This document shows, piece by piece, positions 1 to 5,629 of a DNA stretch of 5,629 nt. The translations under genes and the position numbers were made by a program. Origin of the DNA: Planococcus sp. (in: firmicutes) (lineage in GTDB: Bacteria > Bacillota > Bacilli > Bacillales_A > Planococcaceae); NCBI GenBank assembly GCA_030147225.1, contig JASLAI010000255.1, positions 1 to 5,629 of the forward strand. The letters are read 5' to 3'. The notes below the pieces were generated by a model. It was given only the letters and a program-made list of their open reading frames with translations. It ran no database searches and was not told the DNA's origin. The first letter of the stretch is position 1. Each line of letters opens with the position of its first letter.

Positions 1-107
1 TCGTAATCCCACTGGCCTTCTTTAGTCAAGCCATGTTTGTTCATGATGCTTTCAAGTAATGCGATATCTACGTGAATGTTTTCAAGTCCTGTATTTTCAA
101 AATACAT
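1..107 (-). CDS. YugN-like family protein, 5' part only (ylbA-like)
   Basis: Only the first 35 codons are in the window; the gene continues past position 1. The ATG is at 107-105 and is preceded on the minus strand by a very strong GAGGAGGAGAG ribosome binding site. The visible N-terminus starts MYFENTGLENIHVD and ends with GQWDY. This matches what I remember of the YugN-like family, small cytoplasmic proteins of unknown function whose N-terminal part carries a G-x-W-(D/E)-Y motif. In Bacillus the ylbA member lies just upstream of the ylbB-ylbC genes, so its position next to a ylbC-like gene supports the call. It is divergent from ylbC, with a 144-bp intergenic region holding a promoter for each. 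The family assignment rests on a short fragment and on synteny; no function can be given. Confidence 0.6.
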   Translation of the reverse strand, partial: MYFENTGLENIHVDIALLESIMNKHGLTKEGQWDY

Positions 108-152
108 AGGATCTCTCCTCCTCTATAACAAAAAAGACTACATGCTCTTTTA

Positions 153-181
153 ATAATAGATCATATTTTAAGTTGTTGCAA
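153..181 (-). promoter_or_regulatory. Predicted sigma-A promoter of the YugN-like gene
   Basis: On the minus strand, a TTGCAA -35 box (181-176) is followed by exactly 17 bases and a TATTAT -10 box (158-153). Transcription would start near 146 and leave a leader of about 38 nt that contains the strong ribosome binding site. Box quality and spacing are good, but this is by inspection only. Confidence 0.55.
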
Positions 182-189
182 TGGCTAGA

Positions 190-219
190 TTGTGTCAGTG
201 TAGAGGCGGCTGTTATAAT
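190..219 (+). promoter_or_regulatory. Predicted extended -10 promoter of ylbC
   Basis: A perfect TATAAT -10 (214-219) is preceded by TG at 211-212, giving an extended -10 element. The -35 is weak: TTGTGT at 190-195 with an 18-base spacer. Transcription would start about 25 nt before the TTG start codon of ylbC. Confidence 0.55.
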
Positions 220-236
220 AATGAGAATACAATAGC

Positions 237-243
237 AAAGGAG
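237..243 (+). promoter_or_regulatory. Ribosome binding site that sets the TTG start of ylbC
   Basis: AAAGGAG lies 8 bases before TTG at 252-254. No ATG or GTG in this frame sits at a suitable distance, and the TTG is directly followed by the charged n-region and hydrophobic segment expected for a membrane anchor. This supports a TTG start. Confidence 0.7.
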
Positions 244-251
244 CTGTTCGA

Positions 252-1316
252 TTGAAAGACTTGCTGCGCATTATGATTTTTCTATCGATAGTCCTTATCG
301 GTTTATTTTATTTGGATCCAACCATTAGCGAAAATGACGTGTTGGAAGCGCCGCGGACAGTAGATCCATTGCCAAGCGAAGAAATAACAGATGATTACTT
401 GGACATCGACCGGCCGGCTACGGGCATTTCCACTTTTATAGGCAAATCCAGCGAAGAATGGATCGGTGCCTATGGAGAACCTGAACGGATAGAACCGTCT
501 GCCTTTGGCTATGACTGGTGGGTCTATAACGCCAGCTACGCACACTTTATGATGACTGGGGTCAAAGATGGCAAAGTGGTCCAAGTATATACAGCAGGTG
601 TTGCTGCGGATGCAGCTCCCTATAAGATAGGGCAGAACCTTGACGACTTATATCGATTTACAATCTTGGAAAATGAGGTAACCGTTAAATACGACGATAC
701 GATCTATACCTTCAATATTACTGCTGAAGACATGGACAAGCGCATCCTGGTTAAATTTGACGGTGTCTATGCTCAGCTTTATATCGACTCTTTAGATCGT
801 GCATTAGAAGCAGTCCGGTTCATGGATGCCGAGACCTTAGTTCGCCATCAGCCCTACGACATGATGTTTTCTGGTGAATTAATGCCGATCGAGATGCCTT
901 CTTCGAAAATGCAGCAATCAATTGATGACGCAAATGCTAAACAGATTGTCGATTTAGTGAATGTTTATCGTCTTCATCATCAAACAAAGCCTTTAACCGT
1001 TAATCTGCCGACAAGCGCAGTTGCAGTTGCAAATAGTGAAGACATGGCTAGGCAAAATTTCTCCTCTGAAGAATTGGAATTTAAAGATTTACATGCACGC
1101 CTGGAAGAGGGCAATATCGCTTTTGAACAGGCAGCCGTTAATACAGCCGCACGCTATTATGATGCAGCTGAGACTGTACATGGCTGGATCAATTCAGATG
1201 TTCACCGGAAGACGCTGCTGAGTGATCAATACAACCAGACGGGCGTTGGGGTGTTCGGGAAGTATTATACTCAGATTTTTCTTGAAAAAGAGCCTGTTAT
1301 TGCGGTGAAGCAATAA
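252..1316 (+). CDS. ylbC: Membrane-anchored CAP-domain protein, YlbC-like
   Basis: A 354-residue protein close to the length I recall for B. subtilis YlbC. Residues 6-21 form one hydrophobic segment after a short positive start, with no lipobox cysteine, so it is probably an N-terminal signal-anchor with the rest outside the cell. Residues about 62-200 resemble the CAP-associated N-terminal domain (IGKSSEEWIGAYGEPERI, then a YDWWVYN stretch). Residues about 233-343 are the CAP/SCP domain: VNVYR near 236, SEDMARQNF near 262, ETVHGWINSDVHR at 307-319, and GVGVFGKYYTQIFL at 331-344. His318-Arg319 match the family's second His (GHR). The usual first His (FSH) is replaced by FSS at 270-272 and the GEN motif is not evident, so the classic CAP metal-binding cavity looks incomplete. 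Its role in Bacillales is not known. The 3' end overlaps the convergent thioesterase gene by 20 bp inside a terminator hairpin. Confidence 0.85.
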   Translation: MKDLLRIMIFLSIVLIGLFYLDPTISENDVLEAPRTVDPLPSEEITDDYLDIDRPATGISTFIGKSSEEWIGAYGEPERIEPSAFGYDWWVYNASYAHFMMTGVKDGKVVQVYTAGVAADAAPYKIGQNLDDLYRFTILENEVTVKYDDTIYTFNITAEDMDKRILVKFDGVYAQLYIDSLDRALEAVRFMDAETLVRHQPYDMMFSGELMPIEMPSSKMQQSIDDANAKQIVDLVNVYRLHHQTKPLTVNLPTSAVAVANSEDMARQNFSSEELEFKDLHARLEEGNIAFEQAAVNTAARYYDAAETVHGWINSDVHRKTLLSDQYNQTGVGVFGKYYTQIFLEKEPVIAVKQ

Positions 1317-1332
1317 CAGGCTCCGTCTTTTT
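1285..1332. terminator. Bidirectional terminator overlapping both convergent gene ends
   Basis: Perfect 14-bp arms at 1290-1303 and 1310-1323 surround a 6-base loop (GGTGAA). Read rightwards, the stem is followed by CGTC and five T (1328-1332). Read leftwards, the A5 run at 1285-1289 gives a T5 tract directly after the stem. It should therefore end transcripts from both sides. The stem lies within both coding sequences: the ylbC stop (TAA, 1314-1316) is in the right arm and the thioesterase stop (complement of 1297-1299) is in the left arm. Confidence 0.8.
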
Positions 1333-1806
1333 AGGCAGGATAAAAAAAGAACCTGTTGCGGTTGCAATATGTTTGCCGTCGTCTTGAAAGATATTTCCTT
1401 CGAGAACCATGGTGTGTCTGCCGCTCCGGATAATGCGCGCTTTTGCGGTTATTTTTTCTTCATCTGCTACAGCAAGGTAATGTATGGTAAGATTTGTAGT
1501 CACAGCGCCGAATCCAGTGGGGCATTGACTGTTTGCAAGAGTTCCCATCGCTGTATCGAGTAGAACCGCAAGAATACCGCCATGCGGGATGTTTACATTA
1601 TTATGGATGAACGGAGTATTCGGAATAGACACAATGGAAGACCCTTCATCGGTAGCTCGAGTCATGTTCAGTCCGGCACTCAGATAAGTAGTAAATTCAC
1701 CTTGCTGTTTTTTCTCAAAATTCTTCAGATAGTCGGTTAAAATCTCGAGGTCTTCGGTACTGGCATTTTCAATAACGCGGTTAAATTGATCGGTTAAACT
1801 ATTCAT
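1297..1806 (-). CDS. PaaI-type hotdog-fold acyl-CoA thioesterase
   Basis: A 169-residue cytoplasmic protein with the hallmarks of the PaaI/4-hydroxybenzoyl-CoA thioesterase (4HBT) family. HGG at 75-77 follows N72, and the hotdog helix ILAVLLDTAMGTLANS carries the likely catalytic acidic residue D84. The beta strands VTTNLTIHYLAV (102-113), KITAKARIIRSGRHT (118-132) and IATATGSFFILP (147-158) follow. Such enzymes hydrolyse acyl- or aryl-CoA thioesters; the substrate cannot be told from sequence. Residues 1-40 are an extra, mostly helical N-terminus, so the protein is longer than a minimal domain of about 140 residues. The ATG at 1806-1804 has an AGAAGGGA Shine-Dalgarno-like sequence upstream. 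The gene is convergent with ylbC (20-bp overlap) and divergent from ylbF. It occupies the place where B. subtilis has ylbD and ylbE. Confidence 0.85.
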   Translation of the reverse strand: MNSLTDQFNRVIENASTEDLEILTDYLKNFEKKQQGEFTTYLSAGLNMTRATDEGSSIVSIPNTPFIHNNVNIPHGGILAVLLDTAMGTLANSQCPTGFGAVTTNLTIHYLAVADEEKITAKARIIRSGRHTMVLEGNIFQDDGKHIATATGSFFILPKKTEPVIASPQ

Positions 1807-1829
1807 GCTGACAATCCCTTCTAAGTCTA

Positions 1830-1858
1830 TAGTGAAATACGAAAAAATCTGCTATGAT
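1830..1858 (+). promoter_or_regulatory. Predicted extended -10 promoter of ylbF
   Basis: TATGAT at 1853-1858 preceded by TGC (1850-1852) makes an extended -10. The -35 candidate TAGTGA (1830-1835) at a 17-base spacing is weak. Transcription would start near 1865, just ahead of the ribosome binding site, leaving a leader of about 19 nt. The upstream in-frame ATG at 1854 lies inside this -10 and would not be in the mRNA. Confidence 0.5.
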
Positions 1859-1867
1859 TAAAAGCGT

Positions 1868-1875
1868 AAAGGAGG
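1868..1875 (+). promoter_or_regulatory. Ribosome binding site that sets the ylbF start
   Basis: AAAGGAGG, a near-perfect Shine-Dalgarno sequence, lies 8 bases before ATG 1884. It would sit inside the coding region if the upstream ATG at 1854 were used, which argues for the shorter form. Confidence 0.8.
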
Positions 1876-1883
1876 AAAATGCT

Positions 1884-2330
1884 ATGATTATGACCTATGA
1901 ATGGGCTGAAATAACTGACTTTGCAGATGAGTTAAGCCAAATGATCCTACAATCGGAGCAAGCTGATCTTTACAAGGAAGCTTATGCCTCTGTCTATAAC
2001 GATAAAAATCTGGCCAATGAAATACTTGCATTTGCCAGATTAAAAGAGCAATACGAAGAAGTACAGCGGTTTGGAAAATATCATCCCGAATATTCTCGAG
2101 TAATGAAACAGATACGTGTAGATAAACGCCGTTTGGACCTGAATGAGAAAGTGGCCAACCTGCGTTTAGCTGAAAATGAACTGCAGGATCTCATGGATCA
2201 GGTAAGTTTTATAATTGGCAGATCGGTATCGGAAGCAGTTAAAATTCCCTCTACCAATCCATTTTTCTCATCGGATTCTTCCTGCGGAGGAAGCTGCGGC
2301 ACTGGCGGAGGATGCTCTTGTTCAGCGTAA
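1884..2330 (+). CDS. ylbF: YlbF/RicF, Y-complex subunit that modulates RNase Y
   Basis: With the ATG at 1884 the product is 148 residues, almost the size I recall for B. subtilis YlbF (about 149). Conserved stretches include EQYEEVQRFGKYHPEYS, LDLNEKVANLRLAENELQ and a helical core. The C-terminal tail SSCGGSCGTGGGCSCSA is Gly/Cys-rich, with Cys 134, 138, 144 and 146. In B. subtilis, RicF (YlbF), RicA (YmcA) and RicT (YaaT) form a cytoplasmic complex that carries [4Fe-4S] clusters, steers RNase Y mRNA processing, and affects competence, biofilm formation and sporulation. The cysteine tail fits a cluster-ligand role, but which residues bind is not shown here. The gene is monocistronic: it has its own promoter and ends at a strong terminator. 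An in-frame ATG at 1854 would add 10 residues, but lies in the -10 box and upstream of the ribosome binding site. Confidence 0.93.
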   Translation: MIMTYEWAEITDFADELSQMILQSEQADLYKEAYASVYNDKNLANEILAFARLKEQYEEVQRFGKYHPEYSRVMKQIRVDKRRLDLNEKVANLRLAENELQDLMDQVSFIIGRSVSEAVKIPSTNPFFSSDSSCGGSCGTGGGCSCSA

Positions 2331-2352
2331 CAAATTAACCTCGAAATATATC

Positions 2353-2392
2353 CATAAAAAAAGTGCAACGTTTTCGTTGCACTTTTTTTATG
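2353..2392. terminator. Strong bidirectional terminator between ylbF and the GDPD gene
   Basis: A perfect 18-bp inverted repeat (2353-2370 and 2375-2392) with a TTTT loop. The stem core AGTGCAACG/CGTTGCACT is flanked by A7 (2356-2362) and T7 (2383-2389), so each strand reads stem then T7. It lies 23 bases after the ylbF stop and 4 bases beyond the convergent gene's stop, and serves both. Confidence 0.92.
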
Positions 2393-2396
2393 TCCT

Positions 2397-3305
2397 TTAT
2401 TCTTCCATTTCTGAAATGAGTGCCAATGCTAAATCTGGACGATCAGTTATGATGCCTTTTGCTCCGGCATTAATTAATGCACGCATAGCTTCCGGTTCAT
2501 CAATAATCCAATAATGTACAGGTATATTCAAATTCTCCAAAAATGCGATAAAGCGCGGAGAATCTAAACGGAAAACAGATGACTTAACTGGTATCTGGAA
2601 AACATCCGCCCGTGGCTGATATAAATGGCCGAATTGGCTATTATAGGAAGTATATGCTTTTCTGACCTCGTTTTCACCTGCGCCGATAGCTACCCGGTTT
2701 TGGGCATACAAATTGAAGCGATCGATTTGTTCATCGTGAAAAGAAGTGACAGCCACCCGATCTTGAACGCCAAGCGAGTCGATCAGCCGCCATAGCTTCG
2801 AAGGCACTAAACTGCCTTCATATGTTTCAGGGTCATCCTTGATGTCAATATTGATATACATCTGGGGGAATTTTTCAATCAGTTCACGCAGCAGTACGAC
2901 TCTTTCATTTTTTCCGCGGTACGAATGTTGGCCTTCAGTATCTAGAAAGTGATAGCCAAGATCGAAGGCTTTTAACTGTTCGTGCGACATATCGGCTACT
3001 CTTCCAGCTCCATCTGTTGTCCGGTCAATAAATTCATCGTGGAAAACTAAGATTTCTTCATCACTTGTCATCCGAATATCAATTTCAAAACCGTGGACGC
3101 CAAGTTCAGCTGACCGGTTAAACGCGGCTAATGTGTTTTCAGGTGCCAGTTTGGCCCCGCCGCGATGTGCAAGAACAATAGGGCGTTCGTAATTCAATAC
3201 CTCTTTAGCTGGACGCTGCTGTGGATTTGCCAAGGCTTTAGAGCCTGCCCAAGCGGCTGCTCCAACGGCAGCGGCAGCTAAACCGATTTTTGTCTTTTTT
3301 CCCAT
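2397..3305 (-). CDS. Exported glycerophosphodiester phosphodiesterase (GDPD family)
   Basis: A 302-residue enzyme of the GDPD TIM-barrel family, which splits glycerophosphodiesters into glycerol-3-phosphate and an alcohol in a metal-dependent reaction. Family motifs are intact: HRGG at 47-50, PENT at 55-58, FEIDIRMTSD at 73-82 (metal ligands E74 and D76), the second catalytic His in FHDE (H89), NIDIK at 152-156 (Asp where many members have Glu), and late-barrel HYWIIDEPEAM and GIITDRPD. Residues 1-6 are positive, 7-20 are Ala-rich and hydrophobic, and GSKALA ends at 26 with an A-x-A pattern, so a signal peptide or an uncleaved anchor is likely, placing the enzyme outside the membrane. A role in recovering glycerol-3-phosphate from phospholipid or teichoic acid breakdown is inference. 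The start is supported by GGGAGGT upstream. It sits between ylbF and ylbG, which are adjacent in B. subtilis. Confidence 0.92.
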   Translation of the reverse strand: MGKKTKIGLAAAAVGAAAWAGSKALANPQQRPAKEVLNYERPIVLAHRGGAKLAPENTLAAFNRSAELGVHGFEIDIRMTSDEEILVFHDEFIDRTTDGAGRVADMSHEQLKAFDLGYHFLDTEGQHSYRGKNERVVLLRELIEKFPQMYINIDIKDDPETYEGSLVPSKLWRLIDSLGVQDRVAVTSFHDEQIDRFNLYAQNRVAIGAGENEVRKAYTSYNSQFGHLYQPRADVFQIPVKSSVFRLDSPRFIAFLENLNIPVHYWIIDEPEAMRALINAGAKGIITDRPDLALALISEMEE

Positions 3306-3342
3306 ATTCTGTTTTACCTCCCTGGAATTCTGTAATAAAAAC

Positions 3343-3372
3343 AGTATAGCGAATTGAGTGTGGTCCCATCAG
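3343..3372 (-). promoter_or_regulatory. Predicted promoter of the GDPD gene
   Basis: On the minus strand a good -10, TATACT (3348-3343), lies 18 bases after a weak -35, CTGATG (3372-3367). The predicted start near 3336 gives a leader of about 30 nt containing the GGGAGGT ribosome binding site. The call rests mainly on the -10. Confidence 0.45.
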
Positions 3373-3381
3373 TTTATTCGG

Positions 3382-3411
3382 TTGCGGCTTTTTTCTTTCC
3401 TATGGTATTCT
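3382..3411 (+). promoter_or_regulatory. Predicted promoter of ylbG
   Basis: TTGCGG (3382-3387), an 18-base T-rich spacer, and TATTCT (3406-3411) with an upstream TG at 3403-3404 (extended -10). The predicted start is about 20 nt before the ylbG ATG, which has AAGAGGG upstream. This promoter and the GDPD promoter are divergent and do not overlap. Confidence 0.5.
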
Positions 3412-3436
3412 AGAAGCTAAGAAAAGAGGGATACTT

Positions 3437-3709
3437 ATGCATGATCGCCAAGGCCTCATTGTCTATGTGCATCATTTGAAACAAGCTAAATCGCTGCGGA
3501 AGTTCGGACATGTCCACTATATTTCCCGTAAATTGAAATACGTAGTCCTTTATATGGACCAGGATATTATCGAAACGACCAAGACGAAGTTAAATAAATT
3601 GCCTTATGTAAAACAGGTGCTCGAGTCCTACCGCCCGTTCCTGAAAACAGAATATGAAAATGCCAAGCCAGATAAAGCGAAGGAATACGATTATAAAATC
3701 GGCCTTTGA
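3437..3709 (+). CDS. ylbG: YlbG family protein (DUF2129), function unknown
   Basis: A 90-residue soluble protein matching the DUF2129/YlbG family as I recall it from B. subtilis in length and in conserved stretches: [48 protein letters not shown] and the C-terminal KAKEYDYK. No catalytic motif or membrane segment is visible. It is small and basic, with alternating short strands and helices. No molecular function is established to my knowledge. AGAGGG lies 6 bases before the ATG. In B. subtilis ylbG directly follows ylbF; here the GDPD gene on the other strand separates them, so ylbG has its own promoter. Its TGA stop directly abuts the stop of the convergent gene at 3710, with no clear hairpin in between. 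Confidence 0.93.
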   Translation: MHDRQGLIVYVHHLKQAKSLRKFGHVHYISRKLKYVVLYMDQDIIETTKTKLNKLPYVKQVLESYRPFLKTEYENAKPDKAKEYDYKIGL

Positions 3710-4093
3710 TTATTGCATTGGCGGAATATAATGATTTAATCTCAAAACCGAAATCAGGTGGCTATGGTAGAATTTTCTATCTGCGTACACTGAAGAATGC
3801 TTGACTTCCATCTTGATCGGGGTGTTTCCAAGCTTTGCAACGGCCTGTTCAAAAACTTCTAAGCGCTTGGAATTGACTGGAATTCCTTCGCGGCATAGAT
3901 AAATCGGCATGAAATTCCCTTCTGAAGCCGGTTTGAATACAGCCGCAAGCGAAAGGACATCTTTGCCCTGAGGATTCGTGGAAACAAATACAAATCCATG
4001 CATAAAGCGTTGTTGGTTGCTTGTGATGAGTTCACGGAGCTCATAAATATCTCCGTACCCTTCTCCGAGTTCAATAAAACGTTGAATCATCAT
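3710..4093 (-). CDS. Conserved Bacillales protein of unknown function (probably DUF7147)
   Basis: A 127-residue soluble protein with no signal peptide or membrane helix. It begins MMIQRFIELGEGYGDIYEL and ends LRLNHYIPPMQ. I recognise both ends and the internal IYLCREGIP stretch (64-72) from a small family widespread in Bacillales. Some database entries misleadingly call it methylthioribose kinase, although it is far too short for that enzyme; I believe it is now DUF7147. That name is from memory and not certain. No catalytic motif stands out; Cys67 in the conserved CREG stretch is the only cysteine. The first ATG (4093-4091) is preceded by AAAGGA at a suitable distance; the second Met, one codon later, is a less likely start. 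The gene is divergent from rsmD and directly abuts ylbG tail to tail. Real coding is supported by the family match. Confidence 0.8.
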   Translation of the reverse strand: MMIQRFIELGEGYGDIYELRELITSNQQRFMHGFVFVSTNPQGKDVLSLAAVFKPASEGNFMPIYLCREGIPVNSKRLEVFEQAVAKLGNTPIKMEVKHSSVYADRKFYHSHLISVLRLNHYIPPMQ

Positions 4094-4113
4094 TTCACGT
4101 CCTTTCCAGTCTT

Positions 4114-4139
4114 CATTTTACCATTATGTAACTAAAATG
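4114..4139. promoter_or_regulatory. Divergent promoter region with a 7-bp inverted repeat
   Basis: CATTTTA (4114-4120) and TAAAATG (4133-4139) are inverted copies, placing a TAAAAT -10-like box on each strand. The minus-strand box has an upstream TGG (extended -10) and a TTGATG -35 candidate at a long 19-base spacing; it would start DUF7147 transcription with a leader of only about 15 nt. The plus-strand box would serve rsmD with a leader of about 29 nt but has no good -35. The region is A/T-rich, so chance matches are possible. Confidence 0.35.
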
Positions 4140-4173
4140 CATCAAGAAAATCATTTAAGTTAGAGGCGATAGT

Positions 4174-5221
<1,048 letters not shown>

Positions 5222-5243
5222 GTCACGAGTATCGTGGCTTTTT
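5222..5243 (+). terminator. Intrinsic terminator of the rsmD-coaD unit
   Basis: GTCACGA (5222-5228) and TCGTGGC (5232-5238) form a 7-bp stem with one G-U pair and a 3-base loop, followed by T5 (5239-5243). It starts one base after the coaD stop. The stem is short, so some read-through into the protease gene is possible. Confidence 0.75.
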
Positions 5244-5248
5244 CTTAT

Positions 5249-5277
5249 GTGAAACTTAAAGGGAGCTTAAAGTTCAC
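5249..5277. repeat. Small imperfect inverted repeat upstream of the YlbL gene
   Basis: GTGAAACTT (5249-5257) pairs with AAGTTCAC (5270-5277) with one bulged base. Within it, CTTAAAG occurs twice as a direct repeat (5255-5261 and 5266-5272). It lies between the coaD terminator and the next gene's ribosome binding site. It could be an operator or a leader hairpin, or chance in an A/T-rich gap. Confidence 0.3.
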
Positions 5278-5297
5278 GCGATGAAAGGAAGAACTGC

Positions 5298-5629
5298 ATG
5301 AAAAACAAACGATTATTCATTTTCGTCATCGTGATGGCGCTTGTCGTCTTTTTGTCTTCTTATCGATTGGATGCTTATATCACCAAACCCGGAGGCGCTT
5401 ACGAATTGTCGCCGCTGGTGGAAGTGGCCGGCGGCGATAAAGATGATCAGGGTAGCCTTAGCCTGATGACAGTCTCCATGCTGACAGCGACTCCTGCTCT
5501 GTATGTCTGGGCAAAAATTCAGGACGGTTATAAGTTTCTGCCGCCCGAACAGGTTCGAAGTCCTCATGAGAGCGACGAAGAATACAATGTACGCCAGTTA
5601 AAGCTGATGTCTGACTCACAGGTCAATGC
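5298..5629 (+). CDS. ylbL: YlbL/DdcP (SepM-like) membrane-anchored Lon-PDZ protease, 5' part
   Basis: The first 110 codons are present and the gene runs off the right edge. The ATG has AAAGGAAG 6 bases upstream. Residues 4-21 (KRLFIFVIVMALVVFLSS) form a single N-terminal membrane anchor, followed by the family's extracytoplasmic start: ITKPGGAYELSPLVEV, SLSLMTVSMLTATPALYVWA, and a later PPEQVR...SDEEYNVRQLKLMSDSQ. This matches the YlbL/SepM family, in which a PDZ domain and a Lon-type Ser-Lys protease domain follow; neither is in the window. In B. subtilis YlbL (DdcP) degrades the cell division inhibitor YneA after DNA damage; in streptococci the relative SepM processes a competence-related peptide. 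The role here is inferred from family. In B. subtilis ylbJ and ylbK lie between coaD and ylbL; here only 76 bp do. Confidence 0.88.
   Translation, partial: MKNKRLFIFVIVMALVVFLSSYRLDAYITKPGGAYELSPLVEVAGGDKDDQGSLSLMTVSMLTATPALYVWAKIQDGYKFLPPEQVRSPHESDEEYNVRQLKLMSDSQVN

Noticed and set aside
1854..1883. Ten-residue upstream extension of YlbF from the ATG at 1854
   Set aside because: That ATG lies inside the likely -10 box and upstream of the strong AAAGGAGG; the 1884 start gives the expected family length.
2353..2392. The long perfect inverted repeat as a mobile-element end or CRISPR-like repeat
   Set aside because: It is a single copy with a 4-base loop and flanking A7/T7 between two convergent stops, which is fully explained as a bidirectional terminator.
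2215..2514. 99-codon plus-strand frame crossing the ylbF 3' end, the terminator and the GDPD 3' end
   Set aside because: It runs straight through a strong bidirectional terminator and overlaps two well-supported genes in other frames.
5313..5567. 84-codon open frame on the minus strand opposite the YlbL gene
   Set aside because: The plus strand clearly encodes the YlbL/SepM N-terminus; the minus-strand frame has no supporting ribosome binding site or family features.

Overview
This 5.6 kb window looks like chromosomal core DNA from a low-to-moderate GC Bacillota, most likely a member of the Planococcaceae (Planococcus/Sporosarcina-like). That placement is inference from recalled gene content and protein similarity; no search was run. 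The evidence is a run of recognisable Bacillus ylb-cluster genes (ylbA/yugN-like, ylbC, ylbF, ylbG, ylbH/rsmD, ylbI/coaD, ylbL), strong AGGAGG-type ribosome binding sites, two TTG starts, and A/T-flanked intrinsic terminators.

Layout. At the left edge is the 5' end of a minus-strand YugN-like gene (1-107), transcribed divergently from a membrane-anchored CAP-domain protein (ylbC-like, 252-1316, TTG start). Then the strands alternate: a PaaI-type hotdog thioesterase (minus, 1297-1806), ylbF/ricF (plus, 1884-2330), an exported glycerophosphodiester phosphodiesterase (minus, 2397-3305), ylbG (plus, 3437-3709) and a conserved Bacillales protein of unknown function (minus, 3710-4093). The right part is co-directional: rsmD (4174-4749), overlapped by coaD (4742-5221, TTG start), then a terminator and the start of the ylbL/ddcP Lon-PDZ protease gene, which runs off the window at 5629.

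How the genes relate. There is no single pathway. The ylb genes are conserved housekeeping or regulatory functions: RicF as part of the Y-complex that tunes RNase Y, RsmD in 16S rRNA methylation, CoaD in coenzyme A synthesis, and YlbL/DdcP in membrane proteolysis. The three interleaved minus-strand genes break the cluster into short transcription units. Two of the three convergent junctions have strong bidirectional hairpin terminators; the third has directly abutting stop codons and no visible hairpin. Compared with the B. subtilis order as I recall it, ylbB, ylbD, ylbE, ylbJ and ylbK are not at their expected positions. Several of these are sporulation-associated, which would fit a lineage with lost or reduced sporulation.

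I see no defence system, mobile element, CRISPR array, tRNA or rRNA, and nothing I would call a previously undescribed system. The most unusual local structure is a perfect 14-bp inverted repeat at 1290-1323 that acts as a likely bidirectional terminator and also encodes the C-termini and both stop codons of two overlapping convergent genes, giving both proteins the same EPVIA-x-x-Q ending.
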